28,396 bases of DNA, taken from positions 1 through 28,396 of the forward strand of contig CALEJB010000001.1 of NCBI GenBank assembly GCA_937898675.1. The letters run 5' to 3'. The translations under genes were made by a program, and so were the position numbers. This stretch comes from an uncultured Prevotellaceae bacterium (GTDB lineage: Bacteria; Bacteroidota; Bacteroidia; Bacteroidales; Muribaculaceae). Below are positions 7,430 to 15,306 of the stretch, one piece after another. Below the pieces are notes generated by a model. It saw only the letters and a list, made by a program, of their open reading frames with translations, was not told the DNA's origin and made no database searches. How positions within the stretch are numbered: position 1 is the stretch's first letter; each line of letters opens with the position of its first letter.

Positions 7430-7984
7430 TTATTTGGCAGCTGCCGTTTTACCAGACTTACGACGAATAACTTCGCCTACAAACTTAACACCCTTGCCCT
7501 TATAAGGTTCAGGCTTGCGGAAGGAGCGGATCTTGGCACAAATCTGGCCAATGAGCTGCTTGTCGCACGACTCGAGGGTGATGAGCGGGTTCTTGTTGCG
7601 CTCAGACTTGGCGTCACAAGTTACCTCGGGGGGCATCTTCAAATAGATGGCGTGGGAGTAACCGAGCGAGAGCTTGAGTACGCCGTACTCCATCTCGGCG
7701 CGGTAACCGACGCCCACGATCTCCAATTCCTTCTTGAAACCCTGGCTGACGCCAACGACCATGTTGTTGATGAGGGCGCGGTACAGGCCGTGCTGCGCGC
7801 GGTTCTCACGCTCGTCGTTGGGACGGGTCACCTTGATTTCGTTGTTCTCGACCTCCACCTTGATGTTGGGGTTCAGGGTCTGCTTGAGCTCGCCCTTGGG
7901 GCCCTTGACGGTGAGGATGTTGTCTTTCTCTTCTACGGTCACGCCAGCGGGGATGGCGATGTGCAATTTACCAATTCTTGACAT
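7430..7984 (-). CDS. rplF: 50S ribosomal protein L6 (uL6)
   Basis: L6 binds 23S rRNA near the sarcin-ricin loop and the factor-binding site. The 184-residue protein has two repeated alpha/beta domains. It starts MSRIGKLHIAIPAGVTVEE and ends with the signature PEPYKGKGVKFVGEVIRRK plus a short basic tail. It follows rpsH by 15 bp and precedes rplR by 19 bp. No unusual features. Confidence 0.98.
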   Translation of the reverse strand: MSRIGKLHIAIPAGVTVEEKDNILTVKGPKGELKQTLNPNIKVEVENNEIKVTRPNDERENRAQHGLYRALINNMVVGVSQGFKKELEIVGVGYRAEMEYGVLKLSLGYSHAIYLKMPPEVTCDAKSERNKNPLITLESCDKQLIGQICAKIRSFRKPEPYKGKGVKFVGEVIRRKSGKTAAAK

Positions 7985-7999
7985 AGCTAATCTCCTCCA

Positions 8000-8401
8000 T
8001 TAATAAACGTAACACAATACTTCGCCACCGATTTTCTGCTCCTTGGCTTCCTTGTTGGTCATGACACCCTTGGAAGTGGAGATGATGGCAATACCTAAAC
8101 CGTTGAGCACGCGGGGCATGTCCTTGTAGCCAGTGTACTGGCGGAGGCCCGGCCTGGACACGCGGGTCAGGCACTTGATGGCGCTCACGTGGTCCACGCT
8201 GTCATACTTGAGCGCGACCTTGATGGTTCCGCGAGGGGAATTCTCCTCCTCGATGAACTTGTAGTTGAGGATATAACCTTGGTCAAAGAGGATCTTGGTT
8301 ATCTCCTTTTTGAGCTTGGAAGAAGGGATTTCAACGACACGGTGCTGTGCCTTGATCGCATTCCTCAATCTGGTCAGATAATCTGCAATAGGATCTGTCA
8401 T
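8000..8401 (-). CDS. rpsH: 30S ribosomal protein S8 (uS8)
   Basis: S8 binds helix 21 of 16S rRNA early in 30S assembly. In E. coli it represses spc-operon translation through an mRNA mimic of that site. The 133-residue product begins MTDPIADYLTRLRNAIKA and ends with the GIAIISTSKGVMTNKEA and GGEVLCYVY signatures. The 84-bp gap before it is wide for this cluster and contains a bulged hairpin (8419-8442) that may be regulatory. Confidence 0.98.
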   Translation of the reverse strand: MTDPIADYLTRLRNAIKAQHRVVEIPSSKLKKEITKILFDQGYILNYKFIEEENSPRGTIKVALKYDSVDHVSAIKCLTRVSRPGLRQYTGYKDMPRVLNGLGIAIISTSKGVMTNKEAKEQKIGGEVLCYVY

Positions 8402-8418
8402 TATTTTAATTGTTTTAA

Positions 8419-8442
8419 ATTGATTCGACAGGGCCGAACAAT
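8419..8442 (-). promoter_or_regulatory. bulged hairpin upstream of rpsH, possible leader element
   Basis: In the 84-bp rpsN-rpsH gap, 8419-8422 pairs with 8439-8442 and 8424-8427 with 8435-8438, with one bulged base and a 7-nt loop. It lies 17 nt before the rpsH start codon. There is no T-run, so it is not a terminator. S8 regulates its operon in E. coli through a structure with an internal bulge, but no S8 consensus can be recognised here, so the role is speculative. Confidence 0.3.
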
Positions 8443-8485
8443 ATTTAATACTTAGCTTGATTTAATTAACAAATAGTGCTTGATA

Positions 8486-8755
8486 TCACCAGCTTGCCTT
8501 GTGCACGCCGGGGATGAGTCCGTTGGATGCCATCTCGCGGAAGTTGATGCGGGAGATGCCGAACTGACGCATGTAGCCCTTGGGGCGGCCTGACATCTTG
8601 CAGATGTTGTGCAGGCGCACGGGAGAGGCGTTGCGGGGCAGTGCCTGCAGTGCCTGGTAGTCACCGTCCTTCTTGAGCTGCGCACGCTTGGCGGCGTACT
8701 TGGCTACGAGGCGCTCACGCTTGGCCTGGCGGGCTTTCATTGATTCTTTTGCCAT
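8486..8755 (-). CDS. rpsN: 30S ribosomal protein S14 (uS14), zinc-free long type
   Basis: S14 is in the 30S head next to S3 and S10. The 89-residue product is the long form. Residues around LHNICKMSGRPKGYMRQFGI match the conserved core, but the paired CxxC motifs of the short zinc-binding S14 are absent and only a single Cys remains. Together with zinc-free S4 and L36 it shows that this organism does not use zinc in these proteins. It lies 17 bp after rplE. Confidence 0.97.
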   Translation of the reverse strand: MAKESMKARQAKRERLVAKYAAKRAQLKKDGDYQALQALPRNASPVRLHNICKMSGRPKGYMRQFGISRINFREMASNGLIPGVHKASW

Positions 8756-8772
8756 AATTTGACTCTCAATTA

Positions 8773-9315
8773 TTATTTGTTGTTAAACGGGATTCCGAAT
8801 TCCTTGAGCAGGGCGTAGCCTTCCTCGTCGGTCTGGGCGGTGGTGACAAAGGTGATGTTCATGCCGGTCATCTTGGTCACGTTGTCGATGTTGATCTCGG
8901 GGAAGATGATCTGCTCGGTAACGCCCACGGTGTAGTTGCCGCGGCCGTCGAGCTTGCCGTTAACGCCTTTGAAGTCGCGGATGCGCGGCAGGGCGATGCG
9001 GATGAAACGCTCCATGAACTCATACATGCGGTCGCGACGCAGGGTAACGCGCACGCCGATGGGCATCTTCTTGCGGACCTTGAAGTTGGAGATATCCTTC
9101 TTCGAGAGGGTCTGCACAGCCTTCTGGCCGGTGATGGCCGTGAGCTCGTTGATAGCGGTGTCAATGATCTTCTTGTCCTGGGTGGCGTCGCCAAGGCCCT
9201 CGTTGAGGACGATCTTGACCAGACGCGGAATCTGCATCGAGGAGGTGTAGTTGAATTGCTTCATCAAAGCGGGAGCAATCTTCTCGTCATATTGTTTCTT
9301 AAGCGTGGTACTCAT
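8773..9315 (-). CDS. rplE: 50S ribosomal protein L5 (uL5)
   Basis: L5 binds 5S rRNA with L18 and contacts P-site tRNA. The 180-residue protein has the signature IPRLVKIVLNEGLGDATQDK, the central GVRVTLRRDRMYEFMERFI region and the ending TDEEGYALLKEFGIPF. It starts 2 bp after the end of rplX, which suggests translational coupling. Normal length. Confidence 0.98.
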   Translation of the reverse strand: MSTTLKKQYDEKIAPALMKQFNYTSSMQIPRLVKIVLNEGLGDATQDKKIIDTAINELTAITGQKAVQTLSKKDISNFKVRKKMPIGVRVTLRRDRMYEFMERFIRIALPRIRDFKGVNGKLDGRGNYTVGVTEQIIFPEINIDNVTKMTGMNITFVTTAQTDEEGYALLKEFGIPFNNK

Positions 9316-9317
9316 AG

Positions 9318-9647
9318 TTACTTGATCTCCTCTCCGGTTTTTTTAGAATAACGAACAGTTTTGCCATTCTCGTCCTTCCTGAAGCCCACGCGGGTAGGCT
9401 TGGGGTCGCGGCCCGACTTGGGGTCAACGACGGCCAGGTTGCTCAGGTGGATGGGGGCTTCCTTCTTGATAATGCCGCCCTGGGGGGCATTGGCATTGGG
9501 CTTGGTGCTCTTGGACACGATGTTGACACCCTCGACGATTGCCCTGCAATCCTCGGGCAGGATGTTCAGCACGCGACCGGTCTTGCCCTTGTCGTCGCCG
9601 GCAAGAACGATGACGGTGTCGCCCTTCTTGATTTTTAACTTAGCCAT
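9318..9647 (-). CDS. rplX: 50S ribosomal protein L24 (uL24)
   Basis: L24 is an assembly initiator of the large subunit and lies near the tunnel exit. The 109-residue product has the N-terminal KOW motif (IKKGDTVIVLAGDDKGKTGR), then IVEGVNIVSKSTKPN and the C-terminal GRDPKPTRVGFRKDENGKTV region. It lies 30 bp after rplN and 2 bp before rplE. Confidence 0.98.
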   Translation of the reverse strand: MAKLKIKKGDTVIVLAGDDKGKTGRVLNILPEDCRAIVEGVNIVSKSTKPNANAPQGGIIKKEAPIHLSNLAVVDPKSGRDPKPTRVGFRKDENGKTVRYSKKTGEEIK

Positions 9648-9677
9648 ATATTGATTATTGCTATTTTAAAATTGTGA

Positions 9678-10043
9678 TTAAAGAACCTCGGGTGCGAGGG
9701 AAACGATCTTCATGTTGGTGGCGCGCAGCTCGCGTGCTACAGGGCCGAAGATGCGCGTTCCGCGCAGCTCGCCGGTGTTAGTGAGCAATACACATGCGTT
9801 GTCGTCGAAGCGGATGTAGGAACCGTCCTGGCGACGGAGTTCCTTGCTGGTGCGCACAACGACAGCCTTGGAAACGGTACCCTTCTTCACCTCGGAAGCA
9901 GGGATAGCCTTCTTGACGGTGACCACGATAATGTCACCCACCGAAGCATAGCGTCGGCCCGAGCCGCCCAGCACCTTGATGCAGAGGACTTCCTTGGCGC
10001 CGCTGTTGTCGGCAACTGTCAATCTACTTTCAGTTTGTATCAT
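9678..10043 (-). CDS. rplN: 50S ribosomal protein L14 (uL14)
   Basis: L14 forms an inter-subunit bridge and is the docking site of the silencing factor RsfS in other bacteria. The 121-residue protein starts MIQTESRLTVADNSGAKEVL, the family signature. It also has the SVGDIIVVTVKKAIP stretch and ends NMKIVSLAPEVL. It is the first gene of the classical spc group but follows rpsQ by only 6 bp, so no separate promoter fits. Confidence 0.98.
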   Translation of the reverse strand: MIQTESRLTVADNSGAKEVLCIKVLGGSGRRYASVGDIIVVTVKKAIPASEVKKGTVSKAVVVRTSKELRRQDGSYIRFDDNACVLLTNTGELRGTRIFGPVARELRATNMKIVSLAPEVL

Positions 10044-10049
10044 AATTAA

Positions 10050-10310
10050 TTACTTGGCTTTTTCGATGATTTCAACTAATCTCCACCTCTTGGTCTTGCT
10101 GAGGGGACGGGTCTCCATCAGGCGAACGGTGTCGCCGACGTTGCACTCGTTCTTCTCGTCGTGAGCGTGGTACTTCTTGGTCTTGTTGACAAATTTGCCA
10201 TAGATTGGGTGTTTCTCCTTCCACTTGATGGTCACAGTGATGGTCTTGTCACCCTTGTTGCTGGAAACAACCCCAATTCTCTCTTTTCTTAAATTACGTT
10301 TTTCTTCCAT
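10050..10310 (-). CDS. rpsQ: 30S ribosomal protein S17 (uS17)
   Basis: S17 is a primary 16S rRNA binder with an OB fold. The 86-residue product has the motifs RKERIGVVSSNKGDKTITVT, the loop KYHAHDEKNECNVGDTVRLM and ETRPLSKTKRWRLVEII. Normal length. It lies between rpmC (14 bp) and rplN (6 bp). Confidence 0.98.
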   Translation of the reverse strand: MEEKRNLRKERIGVVSSNKGDKTITVTIKWKEKHPIYGKFVNKTKKYHAHDEKNECNVGDTVRLMETRPLSKTKRWRLVEIIEKAK

Positions 10311-10324
10311 TTCAGTTCTTGGGA

Positions 10325-10522
10325 TTATTTGTTCTTGAGTTCACGTTCGCGGATTTCGGTCTTCAGGCGCGCGATGGTCTTCCTGTCAAGCGTAATCTTG
10401 GCCGGATTATCGAGCGGGGAAATCGTGTGCTGGATTTTTTCCTGTACATACTCCTTCTGGAGCGCTTCAAGACGATCCTGCAGTTCCTTATCGGTCAATT
10501 CCTTGATATTTTCCTTTTTCAT
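10325..10522 (-). CDS. rpmC: 50S ribosomal protein L29 (uL29)
   Basis: L29 is a small helical protein at the exit-tunnel rim and part of the SRP and trigger-factor docking site. The 65-residue product is an alpha-helical hairpin with the conserved ELTDKELQDRLEALQKEY start and DRKTIARLKTEIRERELK end. It lies 15 bp after rplP and 14 bp before rpsQ, the standard order. Confidence 0.97.
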   Translation of the reverse strand: MKKENIKELTDKELQDRLEALQKEYVQEKIQHTISPLDNPAKITLDRKTIARLKTEIRERELKNK

Positions 10523-10537
10523 AATCTGGTCAATGCA

Positions 10538-10969
10538 TTAAACGAGTTGAGTGGGATCATAGTCGCGACGAACGACAAACTTGGTGGCCACGGGGAGCTT
10601 TTGTGCGGCGAGGCGCAGTGCTTCCTTGGCGATATCAAAGCTCACACCGTCGACCTCGATGAGGATGCGTCCGGGATGAACGGGAGCGACGTAACCTGCA
10701 ACATCACCTTTACCTTTACCCATGCGGACATCGGCAGGCTTGCGGGTGTAGGGCTTGTCGGGGAAAATGCGCAGCCAGATCTGACCCTGGCGCTGCATGT
10801 AACGCGTCACGGCGACACGGGCGGCCTCGATTTGGCGAGCGGTGATCCACTTGCTCTCGAGGGTCTTGATTCCGAAGGAACCAAAGGCGAGCTGGGTGCC
10901 GCGCTTGGCATATTGGCGAGGATGCCCGTCACTGGGACGGCGGTATCTTAATCTCTTAGGTTGTAACAT
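10538..10969 (-). CDS. rplP: 50S ribosomal protein L16 (uL16)
   Basis: L16 lies near the A-site tRNA elbow and helps shape the peptidyl-transferase centre. The 143-residue protein starts MLQPKRLRYRRPSDGHPRQY. It has the signatures QIWLRIFPDKPYTRKPADVR and MGKGKGDVAGYVAPVHPG. The Arg hydroxylated by YcfD in E. coli L16 falls in a similar context, but modification cannot be judged here. It follows rpsC by 51 bp. Confidence 0.98.
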   Translation of the reverse strand: MLQPKRLRYRRPSDGHPRQYAKRGTQLAFGSFGIKTLESKWITARQIEAARVAVTRYMQRQGQIWLRIFPDKPYTRKPADVRMGKGKGDVAGYVAPVHPGRILIEVDGVSFDIAKEALRLAAQKLPVATKFVVRRDYDPTQLV

Positions 10970-11020
10970 TTTTAGTTTCGTTTTTTAAAGTTACACTTCA
11001 ATTGCTGGTTGTAACTGGGT

Positions 11021-11770
11021 TTAACGATTGTTGTTTCTCTTGCCACCACGGAAACCGCGACGCTCGCCGCGCTCACCGCGATCACGACGGTCACCGCCGC
11101 GGCGCTCGTTGGCGTTGTTGGCAAAGTTGGGAGCCAGGTCCTTCTTGCCATAGACTTCGCCACGGCAGATCCAAACCTTGACGCCGATGAGGCCCACCTT
11201 GGTCAGGGCGGGAACGAGAGCGTAGTCGATGTCGGCACGGAGGGTGTGCAACGGGGTGCGTCCTTCCTTGAACATCTCGCTGCGGCGCATCTCGGCACCG
11301 TTCAGACGGCCCTTGACCTGCACCTTGATGCCCTCGGCACCCATGCGCATGGTGTTCTGGATAGCCATCTTGACTGCACGGCGATAAGCGACCTTGCCCT
11401 CAATCTGGTGGGCAATGTTGGCAGCAACGAGCTGTGCGTCGAGCTCGGGGCGCTTAACCTCGTGGATGTTGATCTGAACGTCCTTGCCGGTGAGCTTGAT
11501 GAGCTCTTGCTTGAGGGCCTCGACATCGGCGCCAGCCTTGCCGATGATGATACCGGGGCGTGCGGTGCAGATGGTGATGGTGACAAGCTTGAGGGTGCGC
11601 TCGATGACAATGCGTGCTACACTAGCCTTGGCCAGACGCTCGTTGAGATACTTGCGGATCTTGTCGTCCTCGACAAGGGTATCTCCGTAGTTAGCACCAC
11701 CAAACCAGTTGGAGTCCCAACCGCGGATGATGCCCAAACGATTGCTGATTGGATTTACTTTCTGTCCCAT
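11021..11770 (-). CDS. rpsC: 30S ribosomal protein S3 (uS3) with Arg/Gly-rich tail
   Basis: S3 lines the mRNA entry tunnel and takes part in mRNA unwinding with S4 and S5. The 249-residue product has the N-terminal KH domain with the GXXG loop in PGIIIGKAGADVEALKQEL and the C-terminal S3 domain with GLIGVKVWICRGEVY. Residues from about 215 to the end form a low-complexity tail of RRGG, RRDRGERGERR and GFRGGKR units not present in E. coli S3 (233 residues). It lies 5 bp after rplV. Confidence 0.97.
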   Translation of the reverse strand: MGQKVNPISNRLGIIRGWDSNWFGGANYGDTLVEDDKIRKYLNERLAKASVARIVIERTLKLVTITICTARPGIIIGKAGADVEALKQELIKLTGKDVQINIHEVKRPELDAQLVAANIAHQIEGKVAYRRAVKMAIQNTMRMGAEGIKVQVKGRLNGAEMRRSEMFKEGRTPLHTLRADIDYALVPALTKVGLIGVKVWICRGEVYGKKDLAPNFANNANERRGGDRRDRGERGERRGFRGGKRNNNR

Positions 11771-11775
11771 TTCGT

Positions 11776-12186
11776 TTATGCGTCTTTATTGTCTTTGTTA
11801 ATAGTGTCCACGAACAGAGTCACGTGGTTGGAACGTTTGCGGATGCGGTAGCCGCGGCCCTGAGGAGCCGGGCGCAGGCGCTTGAGCATAGGAGCTGCGT
11901 CGACCATGATGGTCTTGATGTAGAGCTCGCCGCTCTCGGCCTTCTTGTCATTCTTCTGTTCCCAGTTGGCGATGGCCGACTTGAGGAGCTTCTCAACGTC
12001 GGCAGCAGCCTGCTTGTTAGAGAAATGCAGGAGACCAAGTGCCTTGAAGACTTCCTGGCCGCGAACCATGTCGGCGACGAGGCGCATCTTGCGGGGCGAG
12101 CTGGGAATGTTGCGCAACTTTGCGAAGGACTCGTTCTTGCGCGCTTCCTTCTTCAAGTTTGCAGATTCTCTTTTTCTTTTACCCAT
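11776..12186 (-). CDS. rplV: 50S ribosomal protein L22 (uL22)
   Basis: L22 reaches into the nascent-peptide tunnel with a long beta-hairpin, where macrolide-resistance changes and translation-arrest contacts occur in other bacteria. The 136-residue product has the core PSSPRKMRLVADMVRGQEV and the hairpin-loop region MLKRLRPAPQGRGYRIRKR. A basic N-terminal extension (GKRKRESANLKKEARK) accounts for its longer size relative to E. coli (110). It lies 48 bp after rpsS and 5 bp before rpsC. Confidence 0.97.
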   Translation of the reverse strand: MGKRKRESANLKKEARKNESFAKLRNIPSSPRKMRLVADMVRGQEVFKALGLLHFSNKQAAADVEKLLKSAIANWEQKNDKKAESGELYIKTIMVDAAPMLKRLRPAPQGRGYRIRKRSNHVTLFVDTINKDNKDA

Positions 12187-12234
12187 TGTATTTAATTCTT
12201 TTTTGTTCTAAAACGTTAAATAATCCCGGGCCCA

Positions 12235-12504
12235 TTATTTCTTGTTGTTGCCGCTGTGGCCACGGAAGGTGCGCGTCGGAGCGAACTCGCCGAGCTTGTG
12301 ACCTACCATGTTCTCGGTAACATAGACGGGAATAAACTTGTTGCCATTGTGAACGGCGAAGGTGTGTCCCACAAACTCGGGAGCGATCATCGATGCGCGC
12401 GACCAGGTCTTGATCACACTCTTCTTGCCACTCTCGTTCATGGCGTCGACCTTCTTTTCCAGTTTCACGCTGATGTAAGGGCCTTTTTTAAGTGAACGAC
12501 TCAT
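12235..12504 (-). CDS. rpsS: 30S ribosomal protein S19 (uS19)
   Basis: S19 sits in the 30S head next to S13 and contacts the 50S subunit. The 89-residue product has the family hallmarks MSRSLKKGPYISVKLEKKV, TWSRASMIAPEFVGHTFAVH and VGHKLGEFAPTRTFRGH. It lies 21 bp after rplB and 48 bp before rplV. Nothing unusual. Confidence 0.98.
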   Translation of the reverse strand: MSRSLKKGPYISVKLEKKVDAMNESGKKSVIKTWSRASMIAPEFVGHTFAVHNGNKFIPVYVTENMVGHKLGEFAPTRTFRGHSGNNKK

Positions 12505-12525
12505 AATTAATCGAATTTAATCAAA

Positions 12526-13350
12526 TTACTTCTTTCTTCTTTCAATGATGTACTTCGAGGACTGCTTCTTCGGAGCACGGGTCTTCAAGCCCTTTGCATA
12601 CAGACCGTTGCGGTTGCGGGGATGACCACCGCTCTGGCGGCCTTCACCACCACCCATGGGGTGGTCAACGGGGTTCATAACAACACCGCGGTTGTGCGGA
12701 CGGCGGCCCAGCCAGCGCGAGCGTCCAGCCTTACCGGACTGCTCGAGGGCGTGGTCACTGTTGCCCACTACACCAACGGTAGCCTTGCAGGATGCAAGCA
12801 CCTTGCGCGTCTCGCCCGAAGGTAATTTGATAATTGCGTAGTTGCCCTCGCGGCTGGTGAGCTGAGCGAAGGTGCCGGCTGCGCGTGCCATCGAGGCACC
12901 CTGTCCGGGACGCAATTCGATGTTGTGAATTAAAGTACCAACAGGAATCTTGCTGAGTGGAAGCGCGTTTCCCACTTCGGGGGCCACGTTCTCACCGCTC
13001 TCGATCGTCGCACCCACCTGGAGTCCATTGGGGGCGATGATGTAAGCTTTGTAGCCGTCTGCGTAGTAGAGCAACGCGATGCGAGCCGAACGGTTGGGAT
13101 CGTACTCGATGGCTTTTACTACTGCCGGCACACCGTCTTTGTTCCTCTTAAAGTCGATCAGGCGGAGCTTGCGCCTGTGACCGCCTCCACGATAGCGGGC
13201 GGTGAGGTGACCCTCGTTGTTGCGACCGCCGGTGGAACGCTTACCGACCGTAAGAGACTTTTCTGGTGTACGCTTTGTAATGTCGTCAAATACACCAATA
13301 ATCTTGTGTCTTTGCCCCGGTGTTGTGGGCTTCAATTTTCTTACTGCCAT
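12526..13350 (-). CDS. rplB: 50S ribosomal protein L2 (uL2)
   Basis: L2 is needed for subunit association, tRNA binding and peptidyl-transferase activity. The 274-residue protein carries the N-terminal OB fold, the SH3-like domain and the diagnostic C-terminal loop GVVMNPVDHPMGGGEGRQSG. The common bacterial sequence there is DHPHGGGEGR; here the second His is Met, which I recall as usual in Bacteroidota. The functionally important first His of the loop is kept. It lies 6 bp after rplW. Confidence 0.98.
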   Translation of the reverse strand: MAVRKLKPTTPGQRHKIIGVFDDITKRTPEKSLTVGKRSTGGRNNEGHLTARYRGGGHRRKLRLIDFKRNKDGVPAVVKAIEYDPNRSARIALLYYADGYKAYIIAPNGLQVGATIESGENVAPEVGNALPLSKIPVGTLIHNIELRPGQGASMARAAGTFAQLTSREGNYAIIKLPSGETRKVLASCKATVGVVGNSDHALEQSGKAGRSRWLGRRPHNRGVVMNPVDHPMGGGEGRQSGGHPRNRNGLYAKGLKTRAPKKQSSKYIIERRKK

Positions 13351-13356
13351 TTTATA

Positions 13357-13650
13357 TTACAAATTACTATAAAAATCAATCGTCTGTCCTTCGGCAATAG
13401 TCACGACGGCCTTCTTGAAGGCGACGGTTTTGCCTTTGATGATGCCGCTCTTGGTATAGCGCTGCTTGTTCTTGCCGTCATAGTTCATGGTGCTGACACC
13501 AACGACCTTGACGTCATAGAGCTTCTCGACGGCGTCCTTGATCTGGAACTTGTTGGCATCGGGGGATACCTTGAAAGTGTAACGGTTGCCCTTCTCGGTG
13601 ATGGCGTTGGCCTTCTCGGTTACAACGGGAATGATCTGAATGTTATCCAT
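13357..13650 (-). CDS. rplW: 50S ribosomal protein L23 (uL23)
   Basis: L23 lies at the tunnel exit and is the main docking point for trigger factor and SRP. The 97-residue product has the core PVVTEKANAITEKGNRYTFK, VSPDANKFQIKDAVEKLYDV and a typical ending. It sits between rplD (15 bp) and rplB (6 bp) in the conserved S10 order. Confidence 0.97.
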   Translation of the reverse strand: MDNIQIIPVVTEKANAITEKGNRYTFKVSPDANKFQIKDAVEKLYDVKVVGVSTMNYDGKNKQRYTKSGIIKGKTVAFKKAVVTIAEGQTIDFYSNL

Positions 13651-13665
13651 TGTTTATCCTCCTTT

Positions 13666-14292
13666 TTACTTTAAGTTGTTGAGCGCCTCTACCGAGCCCT
13701 CGGTAACGAGGATCATGCGGTTGTCGAGCACACGGTAGGTGTTGATGTCACATGCGGTAACCACGCTTGCGGTGGGCACGTTGCGCAGCGACAGATAGAC
13801 ATTGGGCTTCTGGTCGTTGAGCACGAGCAGCACCTTCTGTCCCTCGAGCTTGAGGTTGCGGGTGATGTTGACAAACTCCTTGGTCTTGGGGGCGTCGAAG
13901 TTGAAGTCCTCGATGACCATAATCTGGTTGTTCTGGGCCTTGTAGGTCAGCGCCGAGCGGCGAGCCAGGGCCTTCATTTTCTTGTTGAGCTTGAAGCCAT
14001 AGTTGCGGGGACGGGGTCCAAAGACGCGGCCGCCACCATGGAACAGCGGAGACTTGATGTCGCCGTGACGAGCGCCGCCGCCACCTTTCTGACGACCGAG
14101 CTTCTTGGTCGAACCGGCAATTTCACTTCTCTCTTTAGCCTTGTGGGTTCCCTGACGCTTGTTAGCCAGGAATTGCTTAACATCGAGATAAACGACATGC
14201 TCGTTAGGCTCGGCGATAGCGAAAATCTCATCGTTAAGGGTCACCTTGCGGCCGGTGTCCTCACCCTTGATGTTATATACTGAGAGTTCCAT
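13666..14292 (-). CDS. rplD: 50S ribosomal protein L4 (uL4)
   Basis: L4 extends a loop into the peptide tunnel. In gammaproteobacteria it also autoregulates the S10 operon. The 208-residue protein has the tunnel-loop signature GTHKAKERSEIAGSTKKLGR, KGGGGARHGDIKSPLFHGGG and GPRPRNYGFKLNKKMKALA. It begins 2 bp after rplC ends, which suggests coupling. No L4-type leader like that of E. coli could be identified upstream of rpsJ. Confidence 0.98.
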   Translation of the reverse strand: MELSVYNIKGEDTGRKVTLNDEIFAIAEPNEHVVYLDVKQFLANKRQGTHKAKERSEIAGSTKKLGRQKGGGGARHGDIKSPLFHGGGRVFGPRPRNYGFKLNKKMKALARRSALTYKAQNNQIMVIEDFNFDAPKTKEFVNITRNLKLEGQKVLLVLNDQKPNVYLSLRNVPTASVVTACDINTYRVLDNRMILVTEGSVEALNNLK

Positions 14293-14294
14293 TA

Positions 14295-14912
14295 TTACAT
14301 TTCGATAATTACGATTGAACCTTTGCTGCCCGGTACTGAGCCTTTTACCATGAGAAGATTGTTCTCGGGCAATACTTTAATCACTTGCAGGTTTTGAGCG
14401 GTGCAGCGCACGTTGCCCATCTGGCCGGCCATGCGCATGCCCTTGAACACCTGTGCAGGGTAGGAGCAGGCACCGATGGCACCGGGAGCGCGCTGACGGT
14501 CGTCCTGGCCGTGAGTAGCCTGGCCAACGCCTCCAAAGCCGTGACGCTTCACAACGCCCTGGAAACCCTTACCCTTGGTTGTGCCGATAACATCAACAAA
14601 TTCAACGTCATTGAGCATCTCGACGGTGAACTCGTCACCGGCCTTGTGCTCTCCATCAAATCCTTTGAACTCGGCCAAGAATCTTTGCGGCTTCACTCCT
14701 GCCTTCTTGAAGTGGCCGGCCATGGGCTTGGTGGTGTGCTTGTCCTTTTTCTCGACAAAGCCCAGCTGCAAAGCCTCGTAACCGTCCTTCTCAACAGTCT
14801 TGACTTGAGTGACAACGCAAGGACCTACTTCGATAACAGTGCACGGCACGTTCTTGCCGTCGGCACTGAAAACGGATGTCATTCCGATTTTCTTTCCTAA
14901 TAATCCTGGCAT
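14295..14912 (-). CDS. rplC: 50S ribosomal protein L3 (uL3)
   Basis: L3 nucleates 50S assembly and reaches toward the peptidyl-transferase centre. The 205-residue protein starts MPGLLGKKIGMTSVFSADGK and has KGKGFQGVVKRHGFGG. The loop RAPGAIGACSYPAQVFKGMR differs from the E. coli version around the glutamine methylated by PrmB, so that modification may be absent here. It follows rpsJ by 63 bp and abuts rplD. Confidence 0.98.
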   Translation of the reverse strand: MPGLLGKKIGMTSVFSADGKNVPCTVIEVGPCVVTQVKTVEKDGYEALQLGFVEKKDKHTTKPMAGHFKKAGVKPQRFLAEFKGFDGEHKAGDEFTVEMLNDVEFVDVIGTTKGKGFQGVVKRHGFGGVGQATHGQDDRQRAPGAIGACSYPAQVFKGMRMAGQMGNVRCTAQNLQVIKVLPENNLLMVKGSVPGSKGSIVIIEM

Positions 14913-14975
14913 TTCTCTTGAAATTTAAATTACTGTTTGTTAATGCTGTTAATTCTCTTGTTCAAACGTTTTGTA

Positions 14976-15281
14976 CTACACTTTGATCTCCACTTCAACA
15001 CCGCTGGGCAACTCAAGCTTCATCAGTGCGTCAACGGTCTTGGCCGTCGAGCTGTAGATGTCGATGAGGCGCTTGAAAGAAGCCAACTGGAACTGTTCGC
15101 GGGACTTCTTGTTGACAAAAGTCGAACGGTTCACGGTAAAGATGCGCTTGTGGGTGGGCAGGGGAATAGGACCGCTAACCACGGCGCCAGTGCTCTTTAC
15201 TGTGCGCACGATCTTCTCGGCCGACTTGTCAACCAAGTTGTGATCGTAGCTTTTCAATTTAATTCTAATCTTCTGGCTCAT
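14976..15281 (-). CDS. rpsJ: 30S ribosomal protein S10 (uS10)
   Basis: S10 lies in the 30S head and is also the NusE transcription antitermination factor. The start at 15281 gives 101 residues beginning MSQKIRIKLKSYDHNLVDKS, the universal S10 length and start. An in-frame ATG at 15341 would add 20 Asn/Ile-rich residues and overlap fusA, so it was rejected. It has the signature GPIPLPTHKRIFTVNRSTFV. It follows fusA by 25 bp with no tuf gene in between. Confidence 0.98.
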   Translation of the reverse strand: MSQKIRIKLKSYDHNLVDKSAEKIVRTVKSTGAVVSGPIPLPTHKRIFTVNRSTFVNKKSREQFQLASFKRLIDIYSSTAKTVDALMKLELPSGVEVEIKV

Positions 15282-15306
15282 ATTATTAATAATGTGAATT
15301 GTATTA

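Noticed and set aside
6418..7470. 350-codon plus-strand ORF opposite rpmD-rpsE-rplR
   Set aside because: It spans three well-supported ribosomal protein genes on the other strand and resembles no protein family.
2323..15300. TGTGAATT repeated in three intergenic gaps (2323, 6336, 15293)
   Set aside because: An eight-base AT-rich word can recur by chance; the flanks and distances to the next genes are not consistent.
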